A stretch of 64,000 nucleotides of DNA from the NCBI RefSeq assembly GCF_000350225.1, contig NW_005179080.1, forward strand, positions 248,001 through 312,000, read 5' to 3'. Position numbers and translations under genes: made by a program. Shown piece by piece: positions 31,818 to 43,900 of this stretch. Every line of letters begins with the position of its first letter. The first letter of the stretch is position 1. Source of the DNA: Chondrus crispus (Eukaryota; Rhodophyta; Florideophyceae; Gigartinales; Gigartinaceae). The notes under the pieces are model-generated. The model worked only from the letters and a program-made list of their open reading frames with translations. It was not told the DNA's origin and made no database searches.

Positions 31818-34800
31818 TTAAGAGTGAACGTCCGCGTTCACTTCGGAGTTGAGGTCCGTCCCCGTGCGTCTTCGAAGACGCAGCGCATATCGAGACACCA
31901 ATTCTTCGGGGATGTGGGTGCGTGCCGTCCAAGTGGGTTGGTCGTAGTCCGCCCACTTGATGAGGAACTCCGTTGTTCCGTCTTCCATCTCTCGATGCTT
32001 GAGTAGCTTCTCCACGGCCTACTGTGTTCCCTCCCTGACCTTTTCGGCACGGTCACGCGGGGTCGTCATGCTCACCCGTGGCACGTCCATTGGCGGGGGC
32101 GCGTACACGCAGCCGTCTGCGGACACCCGCTCGGTGACGCCATCACGATCGATTGTGATGGTACGACGATCGTTGGCGAGGACGCGGTACGGCCCCACGG
32201 CGGGCGAGGCGAGCTTGTTCGACGTCTTGCCCCCGTCAGTGGGGTTCAGGTAGACGAAATTACCCGGCTCGAGACGTGTGTTGATCGTTCGAACGCGCTT
32301 ATCGAAGTCGCGTTTGTAACGGGCTTGCGTGCGTCGCAAGCTCCCGTAGGCCTTCTGGATGGTCGCGTCCAGGGTCTTCAGGAACTCCGCACGATCTGTT
32401 CTCCTATCGGCAGGGGCGCGTCCCCGCCGGTTCGTCCAAGAGAAAACTCCGGCCGGGGCCGACTGAGCACGAGCTCAAACGGGGTCGTTCGTGTGGTTCG
32501 GTGTACGTGGGAGTTATATGCGTACGTTAACGGTCCCACGTACACGTCCTAGTCGTCTTGATGCTCGTTCACGTAATTGCAGAGCATCAACGCAATCATT
32601 CGGTTATAGCGTTCCACCTGGCCGTTCGTCTGAGGGTGGTACGCTGACGTATAAAGGTTCGTAATTCCAAGCACTCGGCATGTGCTTTGGAAGAACTTTG
32701 CGTTGAACTGCGGTCCGTTATCCGACAGTAGCGAGCGTGGGACGCCGCACTTAAAGACCCACGCTTCGCAAAGCGCCACTGCGACGGTGTAGGCGGTTAC
32801 CGTCCGCAGTGCGACGACCTGCGTTAACTTCGTAAAGCGGTCGGTAATTACCAGGAGGAATCGTTTCCTTGCCTTGGTCTTTGGGAGCGGCCCCAGTATA
32901 TCGATCGCGAGGCTCTCCAACGGCCGCGTCGCCGGAAACAACCTTAACCGGTTTAGGTGTTTCCGAAGCTTGACGCGGTTCATCGCACAGGTGGACAACC
33001 CCGTACGGTCGACGCGACGTCGGCGGCCAAGTGTGGCCAGTAGTACTCGCGACGGAGCGCGTAGTACATGCGGTTCTGCCCCGGATGCCCGGCGATGGCC
33101 GGGTTATGGCAGAGCCACGGCAACCGGGCGCGTAGAGTCCGAGGGACCACCACCTGTACGATATCAGGGTGGAAGGGGTGTCTCCGTTTGAGCACCCCTT
33201 GGTGGTCCTCGAAGAACGCGGAGTCCCGGGACTCTGACTGTCGTGCCAATACCGTTTGGCAGAAGTCATTCACGCGTTGTTCCTCGGCTATCTCCTCTAT
33301 CGTAAGGGGGGCCGGCAGGTCGTCCTGCGGAGGGGCGACCTGGGAACCGGACGTATCGGCTTCGAAGTCTTGGGCGCGATCGAGGTCCACGGCGTCGAAT
33401 TCCTCGTTCTCTGCCCAGAAGGCGTCGGGTTCTCCTAGAGCAGGGGCTTCGTCGTCGCCCCTCGGCTCGTCGCGCGCTCGGGCGCGCAAATTCCTTCGGG
33501 ATTTCGTTCGGTTCCTTGTGGTCACGAAGACGTGGTCGGCCTCGTGGTCGCAGCTCGCGGTGCATACGTGGTCCGCGAGCTCATCCGAGACATCACGAAC
33601 GGTCGTGCACGTGTCGCAGGTGGGGATGTCGTCGTCCACCTCGACGGCCGGGCGAGGATCGTCGGCGAGCCTCGGTGATACGAGGCGTGACAGGGCGTCG
33701 GGGACCTGGTGCACGCGCCCGGGGCGGTACTGGATGGTGCAATCGTATTCAGCCAGACGTAGCCGCCACCGGGTGAGTCTTCCGGAGCTCTCGGTCAGGG
33801 ACATGAGCCACCTCAGCGCGTCGTGATCCGTTCGGACGGTGAACTTCGTGCCCTCGACGTACGGGCGTAGTGTGCAGACGGCCCACACTACGGCGAAGCA
33901 CTCGCGTTCCGTTGCGCTGTAGTTGCGTTCGCTGTCGTTTAACGAATACGACCAATATCCGACGGGACGCCAGTCGTTGGCTTCGTCGTGTTCTTGCAGC
34001 AGCGTACACCCGAGTTGATACGCACTTGCATCGGTATCGATCATGTACGGCCGAACGTACCGCGGAAGCGCAAGTATCGGCGGAGCGATCATCCTTGCCT
34101 TGAGGTCCTCGAACGCTTGAAGCTGGGCCTCCGTTGGATTATCGAAGTCGCGGTCGGCGTCCTTGCGGGTCATATCGGTTAGCGGTCGAGCTATCTTGGC
34201 AAACCTCTTGACGAAACGGCGGTAGACGTTGCACGCCCCGAGGAACGAGCGCACCTGCGTAAGCGTCCTCGGGAGCGTGAACGTCTTGAAGGCGTCGGCC
34301 GCCGTTTCGGCCACGCTGAGCTTACCTGGGGATATCACGTGCCCCAGGTAATGCACCTTCGGACGGAAGAAGCTGCACTTCTTGAGCTTCAGGGATATAC
34401 CGGCGGTCCTCAACAAGCTCAAGACAATGTCGAGGTGTTCGGCGTGCTCCTCGTGCGTTCGGGAAAAAACTATGACGTCGTCGAGGTATACGAGACATAT
34501 CTGCCATCTTACGCCGGACAAGATGATGTCCAATGCACGTTGGAAGGTGGCCGGCGCCCCTTTCAGTCCGAACGGCATACGTAAATGGCGGAACGTACCC
34601 ATATGCGTGGTGAATGTGGTCTTATCCCGGTCCTCCGGCGCGACCGGGATTTGCCAGTAGCCTGAATTGCAGTCGAGCGTAGTGAAGACGGCTGCATCCC
34701 CTAACGAATCGATGCAGTCGTCCATCCGGGGAAGCGGATACGAATCTGCTGCCGTCTTTGCGTTGAGACGTCGGTAGTCAACGCAAAACCGAAGAGAGCC

Positions 34801-36521
34801 GTCTTTCTTCGGGACGAGCACCACCGGCGAAGCCCACTCGGTGCTTGCGGGTTCCATAACTCCGGCGTTCAACATCTTGTTGACTTCTTTAGCCACCATC
34901 TCCCGCATGGCGGGCCCCTTTCGGTACGGCATAGAACGAATCGGTTTCGTCCCCGCCTCGAGTGGTATGCGGTGCTCCGTTGCTCGTATCGTACTTAGCG
35001 CACCGCTCCACAGACTCGAATGCTTACGGAGCATGTCGAGTACCCGTGCGCGGAGCTTGTCATCGTCGATGTATGACAAGTCCATTTCTTTTTCCCAATT
35101 CATCGGCGACTTTTCGGGATCCTTATTTGTGACTTGCGCGGTGCCTTCCGTCGATGATGGGCACCCCGCCCGCTGATCGCCGGGGCCGGCGTGACTTCCC
35201 TCGGCGGTCTTATCTTCCGGGGAGCTTGGTCGGTCAGCTCCCCCTCTCCCGGCTTGCACGTCCAAGTCGGTGAGATGCAGCGCGTGTGCGATCTCCGCCC
35301 CGACTCGGCGCTCGGGCGTCAGGATCGCCAGCGGATTGCGCTTCGCGTAACCAACGACGGTGCGCTTCGGGAGCCGCCTCGCTTGGCGCGAGAAATTCGC
35401 CACGATCACGTTGAAGGTCTGGTTCGGTAAGACCTCGGCTACACCGTTCGTGAGCCTCACTCCGTGTCGACGTTGGAGTGACGGCTTGGGTTCCAAGAAA
35501 ACGAGGCTGCTCCCCACGGTAGTGACGCGTATCCGTGCTTGCGACATCGCGGGGATCGTGACCCATTGGGCGACACGGATCGGCTGTGGGGCTTCTTCGC
35601 GTACGTCGGCCCGACTTGACTGGCGACCGTGGCGCCGGGTTGGAGGAGACGGCTCCCCCTTCCCATCGACAATGGCGACGGAGCCACCTTGTCGGAGCTC
35701 GAGCCTCTGCGCATCGATGTCGATACTTCGAATGTGCACATCGATGAACGCCGTGCCCAGGAGGACGGGCACCGCGAGCTGGTCGGCGACCACGAACGGA
35801 ATGCGGAACGTCGTGTTCCGCAGTCGGACGGCCAGCTGCACTACCGCAGTCAGCTTGAGCGGGTTACTGTTCGCGCCTGCCAATCGTGGCAGGCGTGCGT
35901 CGTGTACGACGTAGCGCGTCCAATCGGGAGGAAGGTCGGCCTTCCTCACCAAGTTATACCCTGAGCAGGTATCGACTGCAATGGTATGAGGCTTGAACGC
36001 GTTCCCCTCGGTTGCGATCGAGCCGAGGACGTTGTATATCTTCGATGTCATCAAGCAGATGACACTGTCGACTACCTTCGGTGACGACGGCTCGGCCAGG
36101 TCGTTCCGCTTGGGCCGCCGGCGTCGGTTCCGGCTTCTCTTCCGTGGTCTTCTGCCTCGGTTGCGGGGCGTCCGTCGGTCGGTGACGTCCTCGCGGCAAG
36201 TCGCGTCCGTACGCGACTTGATTTCTTCTGGCGGCCCCGGACACACGTGGGTCGGGCCGCCTGCGCGCTCGATGCGCTCCTTATTTGGCATGTGGCTCAC
36301 GGTGGCCACGGTGCCTTCTTCCTCTAGGCGTGCCGGGCTTTCGGTGGCCTCGGCGCCTTTGTCCTCCCGCACCTGCCTTACGGAAGTCTCGGTGCGCTCG
36401 TGCGGAGTCGAGGGGAATATTATCAGCAAACATTCCCCTCCTCCGCCGGGGTTGAATCGTAACGGGTCTGGGTTGGTGTGACAAGACGGCTCACGCGACC
36501 GCGCGAACGTAACCGTCTTTA
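31818..36521 (-). pseudogene. Gypsy-C pol: protease, RT, RNase H, integrase, chromodomain (decayed)
   Basis: The pol frame is open across the gag terminator in the -1 frame, with no ATG near the overlap, suggesting expression by frameshifting; the long open part reaches 32,980. It has a protease motif VDTCSGYNLV (Cys where Gly is usual), an RT with YLDD, RNase H with DTDAS and ATERECFAVVW, and an integrase zinc-binding region (HNPAIAGHPG). The frame then shifts near 32,990. The next frame gives the integrase core (AIDILGP, SDNGPQF, NGQVERYN: the three acidic residues are present) up to a TAG at 32,549-32,551. A further shift near 32,340-32,400 and a TAG at 32,019-32,021 precede a C-terminal chromodomain (EKLLKHREMEDGTTEFLIKW, ~31,880-32,015). 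The domain order and chromodomain identify a chromovirus. At least four lesions make pol non-functional. Confidence 0.88.
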
Positions 36522-39080
36522 CGGGGTTTTCGAACTACCCGAGCTGTCGGAGCTACCCGCCCTGCTATCGCTAGCTAGCGCGTCAACGGGTCCCTGGCCG
36601 TGGTGGTGCGCGTCGTTGCTCCACCCTGGCTGGGCATCCTCTACGAAGTAATTGGATGCTTCGCCACCTTGAATTGCAACGTCCGGCCGTTGCAATATTT
36701 GAGGGTCGGCGAGAACCGGTTCTCCTCCGCCTCCTTCCGTGGGCTGGGGGTTCGGATCCCCAACCCAATCTTGGAGGTACATGATGGCGTTCTGTACCCC
36801 TTGGGGCAACTGGGTACGGCCCCGGTCGCCTCTTCCATCTCGACGGGGATACCGCATATCCATCCGACGAGGATCACGCCGATCCCTTTGATCGGTTCCC
36901 GGGTGTCGATACCCGCCTTCGCGATGGGCGAAACCGACGCCGCCACCCGATCGGTTCAAGTCTCATCGCCGCGGGCCTCGGTCTTCCCGCGTAGACTGCT
37001 GGATGAGATTGCACATCTCGGGGCGCGTCTCCATCTGATAGCGGTAGTTCCTGTACGCCGTGAACTGACGTTGTTCAGGCGACAGGAACTGGCACGCGTA
37101 CATGGCGTGGCCGTACGTTCGGCATAGCCAACAAACGTACGCGCTACCATCGGTCGACGCGAACGTCGCCGCGTGGCGTGCCTCTTCGTCGGTGAGTCGA
37201 GGCACGTAAGGCGGCACGCCATCCCTTTCTCGACGGGAGATATCCAGCTCTGCCATTTTGTGGTTCGGACCACCCGTGGCTTCTGGCGTGCGCGTGAACG
37301 CAGTCGCGTAGCTTCCGGTCGATCCCGTGGAAGCTGTCGTTGGAGGTCGGCTTCCTGCGCGGTCGAAGCCTTGCGTAATGAGGACAGGGTCGACCTGCCA
37401 CTCATCTTCTCCAATGTGGAGGACGGTCGCCGGCGAACTTGTTCCGTGCGACCTCGGAGTTCGGACTCCCTTCGCTTCAGGCTTCGGATCCGGCAGCGGC
37501 AATCCGCGGCGGGCGCGGTAGGTTGTTCCCTCAGCCGTTGCGATACGGCGAATCGTTGAGAGTTCGGTCTTCTGTTGTCCGGGCAACCTTTGCATCGTCT
37601 CTTCCACTGCGGCCCGGGTCGCAGTGGACAACCCGCGCACGAAGTAGTGCGCGAGGGCTTGTTCTGAGAACACGGCCGTGCATCGGAACGCGGCGGATTC
37701 CAGCCGGTCCGCGAACGTGTTCTCGGTTTCGTGAGGAAGCTGTCGCGCCGACGCGACAGCATCAAACGCTTCCCCTAAGACATCGTCGGTTAGGTAGCGT
37801 TTGATAAATTGGTTGACGAGACCAGGCCAGCTCGTGTCGTCGTGGAGCTGGCCGGCGCGGAGGCCGCGCATGGTGTAACTCGCATACAACCGCTGCACGT
37901 CTCGCTCGAGGAAGTGAGCGAAGACACGGACTGCCACACCTTCGGTCAGGTGCTGGGCATCGAAGGTTATCCGGATATCCTTCAGGAACGAGAGCAACTG
38001 AATCGCATCAGTACCGTCGAAGCTCTTCATCGTGGGACGGAGCCCACGGCAGCGTTGGACGTACTTGGCGATCCGTCCCGCGTCACCCGAGGTAACGAGC
38101 CTCGAAGTGTTGTCCAACCGATACATCCGGTAGTTCGCGACGGCGCTGAACTCCTGTATCATGGTAAGGACGGGCTCGACCCCGGGTTCGGTGGGACCCA
38201 ACGTTCCGAACGGAGTGACGGGCAATGTTCGGACGTCGACGGGGCCGAGATGCGCGGTAAGATCCGCCGGCTGGTAGCCGCCCCAGCGAGGATGGAAGGG
38301 GAGAATCGGTTCCCCTGATCCGCGGGCGACTCCTCCACGGCCCTGGTCGAGTTCGGTCGGTACCCGTCGTGACTGCGGCATGCTTCCGGGGACATGCGGC
38401 AGGGCTTGAGTCTCGGACGCGAAGTTCGCGTCCGCCGTCGGCTTGATGTCCTCCACCCTCCGGCTGGTGACGGCACCAGCCGGGGGCCACTCTTGCGATC
38501 CGGACGCGCCCGGAGGAACAGTGGAACCGGGCCCACCCGAGGGGGCTCCGGGCGGCCTCTCGGCCGAGGTCTGTTCCATCTCACGGGCACGGCGGCGCGT
38601 TGAGTTAAGTTCCGCCGCCATGTGCGCGAACGCTCCCATCTGTTCGGCAGATGGGAAGGGTTGCGGGTCTCGTCGAACCCCGGAGTTTGCACTCGCCGGT
38701 CGACCCGCAACCTCTACGGCGGGGGAATCAATGCGCGCGTCCTCGACCAGCGCCACACGGGCGTGTAGCTGGTCGACGAGTGCGCGCAGGTTTTCCAAGG
38801 ACTGAGTTACGCGCTCGAACCTTCCTTCGCGGAGGGAGCGCAACTCTTCCATACAGCGGGCGTAGACGCTGTCGGAGACGTCGATACGGAGAGATGTCCG
38901 GACATCCTCGATGTACTCGGCGATGCGATCGTACATCGCGCGAGCGCGTCCTTCGGAGAGGTCGGGCGACGGTTCGCGGTCCCGAGGACTTGCGTCGCCG
39001 TCGCCCACTTGGACGCGTAGCGCGGCCTCTCGCACATCCGCCGGCTCGGATCGCATCGAGGTCGGGTACTCGGCGCTCAT
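36519..39080 (-). pseudogene. Gypsy-C gag, with one internal TGA
   Basis: Starts at ATG 39080 (an upstream TTG in frame is ignored). 705 codons run to a TGA at 36,963-36,965; the same frame then stays open another 147 codons to a TAA at 36,519-36,521. Residues 1-330 are charged and Pro/Gly-rich with a helical region near 50-115. The capsid-like retrotransposon gag region lies at ~355-520 (around SFLKDIRITFDAQHLTEGVAV and RLESAAFRCTAVF). A zinc knuckle CWLCRTYGHAMYAC (C-x2-C-x4-H-x4-C) is near 657-670. The part after the TGA is Gly/Asp/Pro-rich. CGA to TGA would be a single transition, so a nonsense mutation is more likely than programmed readthrough. Confidence 0.82.
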
Positions 39081-39143
39081 CTCAACGCGTACGGACGCGG
39101 AGGTAAAGGACAACCTTCTCGGCGTGATCTTGAAGGTCTTCTA

Positions 39144-39156
39144 GGTCGGGAGACCA
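39144..39156 (-). other. Primer-binding site of Gypsy-C
   Basis: Minus strand TGGTCTCCCGACC one base after the LTR: complementary to a tRNA 3' end (...GGGAGA-CCA). Which tRNA I cannot say. Unlike the Copia families, this is the standard 3'-end type. Confidence 0.6.
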
Positions 39157-39157
39157 G

Positions 39158-39796
39158 TGTCGCATAAACACCCCACACACGGCGGAGGGGTGTTCGCGAT
39201 GTTCGGCGGAAGACCCCGGATCGGCGTACCGAGGGTCTTGAACCACCCAACGCCACCGGAAGGGGGCCGGTAGCGGGTGGTAGAGCGTGGTCGGCGGGGA
39301 CGCGCGCGTAGGCAAGCGGATCGACGCCTCGACGCCCCGGAGCAGTACCGGTTGACGATCCGGTACTGACGGGCGGAGGCAGATCGCAGCTCGCCTGGGT
39401 GTCGCGTGCGTCCACTACCGGCTCGGTGGTAACTACTCGCGGAACGGCGGTGTGAGTAGAGTAAGCTGGGTGGTCGATCGTCGGTGGAGGGTTGCCTGTC
39501 CTCCTCCCCTCCGCCGGCGGTCGCTCCCTACATTTATTGTACAAGTTAATTAACCGTCTAAAGTACAGTACGGACTGTACTGTAGTCGGCTTACTGTAGA
39601 CAGTGCGGGTCGGCCCGCACTGTTACGCTGTCAGCCGTTGGGGCTGACAGCACACGTGTGCTACACGTGGGGTACACGTGTTAGTGCGCGCGCGCTGTAA
39701 GGTATGCGCGCGCGCACGCTGTAAGGTCCGTACCTTACAGCGTTAGATCTAATTCTAAATCTAATGTATAGTACAGTAGCCGGCGGTGTTGCTACA
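39158..39796 (-). repeat. Gypsy-C LTR, right (5' LTR in sense orientation)
   Basis: Starts TGTCGCATAAACACCCC and ends GTTGCTACA on plus. The outer ~240 bp repeats the palindrome array of the left LTR (CAGTACGGACTG at 39,566-39,577). The right flank is the leader of Copia-A copy A2. Confidence 0.9.
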
Positions 39797-40265
39797 CCGT
39801 CGTTGTCGCTGTCGTTTTCGCTGCCGTTTCTCGTCGTTGTTTCAGCTGGTCTTCTCGCTGTCGTTGTCGCTCTCGTTCTTGCCGTCGTTCTTGGTTTTGG
39901 TTTTCGCTGCTGCTGTCGTTTTTGCTCTCTTGTTTGAATTGGTTTTGGTCATCGCCCCCGCTGTCTTCGTTCTCTTCGTCCTCGGTTTGGCTTTCGTTCT
40001 TGCTGTGGTTCTTGCTGCTGTCTCTGTCTTTGGTCTCCGTCTTCGTTTCCGCTCCCGCTACCGCCGTCGTCATCAATCTCGCATTTGGTTTTTCTTCGTT
40101 CTCTCATGCAAAGTAAGTTTTGAGTTTCTTTCCATTTCCTACACATCTAAGTGATTGTCTTTGCACGTTTTGGTGGTTCTTAAGAGCAATAATTCCAAAA
40201 TCTGTTACTGACGATTATCTTCATATTCCTTATTGTGAATACCTGTTTTTACGGGGTTGTGTTAG

Positions 40266-40777
40266 ATCTGGAATTAGTACCGGTGCACTCTGCGCCTGGG
40301 AACCTGGTCACCGGTCGAACGGCTAGGACATCGGAGGTCGTATCCGTTGAGGTGCTTGAGCCTGAGGATCAACCTTCACCTCGGCTCGCGCTTCCGGGTC
40401 CGTCCTCGAGTTGCGCACCTTATAGGATTCCTCGTATTCTGCGCTCTGTTCCCGCACCAATAAAGAGAACTACGCATCGCCTTTGTGCTCGGAAAGCGGC
40501 TGTTCTCGCGGATAAGCAGTTCAAGCGTGAGCGCAAGAGGAATTGTAAGGTGGACCCGCGGTATAAGCGGTATTGTAAAGTGTGCGGCGTTAGTGGCAAT
40601 AGTGCGAAGGCCTTTTACGACCACATTCAGTCTAGGTCTCATCGCATTCAAGTTGCCAACGCTCGGGAGACTCCACGTTGTATCCCTTGCAATCGCCTCT
40701 TTGAGTCTCACGGGCACCTGAAGTGCCACGAGAACGGTGCCGCACACTTAAAGGTAGTTTGTGAACAGAATAGTTAG
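40266..40777 (+). CDS. Copia-A leader ORF: two U1/JAZ-type zinc fingers (A2)
   Basis: Same layout as in A1. The candidate first exon is ATG CAA A at 40,106-40,112 with donor GTAAGT at 40,113 and acceptor TTAG ending at 40,265, joining in frame. All eight Cys/His ligands of the two C-x2-C-x12-H-x5-H fingers are kept, although 11 or so other residues differ from A1 (for example KVDPRYKRY for KVCPRYKRY). It stays open to TAG at 40,775-40,777. The function is unknown. Confidence 0.65.
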
Positions 40778-40859
40778 GGATTTCTTCCAAATAAATTCAC
40801 ATATCTGTTCGCAAATTTCTCCTAGTGCAACTCCATAGGAATCATATCGAACTTCTTAG

Positions 40860-40909
40860 ACGGGTGGGCTTGCCATTGTGTTGACTATCGGTTAACGGCT
40901 TGGGATCCC
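40860..40909 (+). promoter_or_regulatory. Conserved ~50-nt block upstream of gag (A2)
   Basis: Same block as in A1, A3 and the Copia-B leaders; ends 40 nt before ATG 40950. Confidence 0.6.
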
Positions 40910-40949
40910 CGAACGGATTTTCGAATACTTGAAGTTTATTTGCACTAAA

Positions 40950-43900
40950 ATGGAAGATCAAGGAGGAGGAGGATCCATCAGAATCGACAAACTGACGGAC
41001 TCCAACTTCTACGTGTGGAAACAGAAAATACAACTTCTGCTTGCTCTACGTGATGTTGACCAATACATCGTTGAGGGAAGAGTTCCAAGTGAGGAACGCG
41101 CGGAAGAGCGTAAGAAGTGGATCAGAGGTGACAGTAAAGCTAAAGCACTGATTGGTCTCTCCCTATCAGATGAGCATCTTGAGCATGTACGTGATGTTGA
41201 CACTGCTCATGAGATGTGGGAAGCTATTGTCAACGTGTTTGAGAGGCACACTTTGCTGAACAAACTAGCTGCACGTCGTGAGTTCTACACTGTGAAGATG
41301 CTTTCCGGTGAAAAGGTGCTTGCATACATCAATCGTGTCAAGCAGCTGGCAGCCATCCTCAAGTCAATGAGCGTAAACATCGATGACAAGGAGATGGCCA
41401 TGGCAGTGCTCAACGGTCTGCCTGCCCGTTTCGAGGCTCTCATCGTTGCACTTGATGCTCTCGGTAATGAGGAAAAGATATTCAGTTTGGACTTTGTGAA
41501 AAGTCGTCTCCTGCAGGAAGAGCAACGAGCAAACATGAAGTCTAGCTCCTCGCAGACATCGGCTCTGGTTAATCGTGCCCCGAACAATCGGGACATAAAC
41601 GATTACAAATGCACGAACTGCGGTCATACAGGCCATACGGCAACCCGCTGCTGGGGAAAGGATTTGAATGGGCGTCGCCCGGCTCCTCCTAGAGGATATA
41701 AACCGCGTATGTCTCAGCGGAAACAATCTGCATTTGTCACACAGAAACCTGATCCCGACATGGTTGTAAACAGCGTCGACTTCACATGTCTGATGTCGAA
41801 AGCTTCGCACACGAACGATCTGGAGATGTTGCCTTCGTGGCTCGTAGATTCAGCTTGTACAGCTCATATTACATATGACCGATCTTTGTTTGCGACGTAT
41901 GAGTCACTTGAATCCGCCTCTGTTCAGATGGGAACCAAGGCTAGTGCAAAGGTTGCCGGCCGTGGTGACGTTCACTTGAAGTTAAATGTGAATGGCCGCA
42001 TCGAACCGTGCAAGTTGACGGATGTATTACACGTTCCGGACTTCGCGTTCTCCCTGCTCTCTGTCAGTCGAATGACTGAACTTGGACTGAAAGTTGGGTT
42101 CGAAAATGGAAAATGCATGGTCAGACGAGGCTCAACTGTAGTGGCGACTGCGACATTGGTTGGAGAACTTTACGTTCTCGACATCGTCAGTGACATCGGA
42201 TCTGCACATGCTGCCACCCTGCAAACGTGGCATGAGCGCTTTGCCCATGTGCATTCTCAAGGTATTGCTTCGATGATTCGTGACAATGTGGTAAGTGGAG
42301 TCAAACTACTTGGTAATGAGGCTAACAAAATCAACAATACTGACAATGATTGCATCGCTGAAAAATGTTCTGCGTGCGTCTACGGCAAAGCCACTCGATC
42401 TGTGATCCCAAAAGAGCGGTCCTCGAGGCGGGCATACTTCTGTCTAGACTTAGTTCACTCTGAAGTTTGTGGCCCCTTAGAGGTGCAGTCCATTGGTGGT
42501 GCCAAGTACTTCATTATAATGGTAGGTTCGGAGGAGCAAGGGAAAGAAGGAGGGCAGGTTGATGTGTGTGAGTGAAGGAGTTGGTACCGAGGTTTACTTG
42601 GAACCGTCTTTCGGAGATACTTACACACTTTGAGTGTTACACTATCCCATTACTTTGGCACCTGGTAAACCGTACTCACCATATGCGCGACCAAGCGCGG
42701 TCCTCTTCTGGCCCGTCCACACTGTTCTATTTCCACCTTACGAATTGACTATTGACTATCAGTGCACAACAGTTTCTACACATTTCGAGTGACTGTAAAC
42801 CATGGCCTTATGCATGCAATCGTTTCACACCTTACTAATCTGCATCCAGACATGACAGAATATATTCTTGCACAATGAACAACTTGGCATCTCTCTATTT
42901 CCAACAACGCAAAGTCCTGTCATATCTCAGTCCCTATACATGCCCTTGTTTCGTACCTTACTAATTTCGGTACACACTGCCAGACAACTATCACGAATAG
43001 CAACAATGTGCATCCAGACTTTCTACACATCTCACGTGATATCCAATGTGAATCACACCAGTACTGTCATCAACTTGCATCCAACGGCGCACCATAATGA
43101 GAGCACAGTACAACGTCGCATGCTGACGAGAGTGTAGTACAACGGCGCATGCTGATGCAAGGGTCGCATACAGCGTGACGCGTACACTGAATACTCACGT
43201 AAGTACATGTCTCTTGCGAGAAATACTTGTTGTACTTTTAATTCACATGTACTGTGCTCGGACACGCGCCGGACCGTATGTAGGCGACGTGTACAAGTGT
43301 ACATACACGCAGCAACCTGGCGATGTGTACATGTGTACACCGCACACAAGTGTCCAGTGCCAAGGCCACCCGTAATTTCCCATTACCACCATGGTCAACA
43401 ACTTGAAACCCCCGAAATGATGTAATTAAAACGTATGCCCATCATTCAAGATATATCACCAGCATGACTGCATATAAGTGGACAATAACAGACCAATAGA
43501 ATTGCAGCATTCGAACCAACACCCAATAGATTTGCAGTATTGCCTGTGTAGCCCTATAACGGTTCGGACCAAATGCAAATTTTCGGCATTTATGCCAATT
43601 TGCATAACCCTCCAAAAGTCCACTTTCGTCCCCAGAACCCCAAAATCTGAGACTTTACACGTGTCATGTGGTGATATGGGGTGAGGGTCCGGACCGTCGA
43701 GTCATGTACACGTGTCGCTCGGTTTTGCACTTTCCAGATAACAGCATGTGCTCGCACATTTTCAATACATTACCTTCATAGATGATCACTCAAACTGGTC
43801 AGTAGTGTACCCTATGCACCATAAATCAGAAGCACTTGAACGATACAGAACGTTTGCACAACTTGCTCAGACTCACACTGGTTGCAAGATCGAAGTGCTT

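Larger units (their letters stand above)
26242..39796 (-). mobile_element. Gypsy-C: chromodomain Gypsy (chromovirus) retrotransposon with an extra opposite-strand gene
   Basis: A 13.6 kb element between LTRs of 638 and 639 bp. Sense strand is minus: 5' LTR at the right, primer-binding site 39,156-39,144, gag 39,080-36,519, pol (protease, RT, RNase H, integrase, chromodomain) to 31,818, a ~1.5 kb non-coding stretch with hairpins, then an opposite-strand gene 27,073-30,296, polypurine tract at 26,890-26,880, and the 3' LTR at the left. The LTRs differ at roughly 25 positions by eye (~4%), so it is not recent. Left flank is B gag and right flank is the A2 leader; the flanking 5-mers (TGAAT, CCGTC) do not match, so at least one end is a recombination or deletion junction. 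A Copia-B solo LTR lies inside it. Confidence 0.9.

Noticed and set aside
43053..43349. Cys/Thr-rich frames of 60-130 codons inside Copia LTRs on both strands
   Set aside because: They follow the TGTACA repeats and differ between copies by frame-breaking changes; no sign of a protein.
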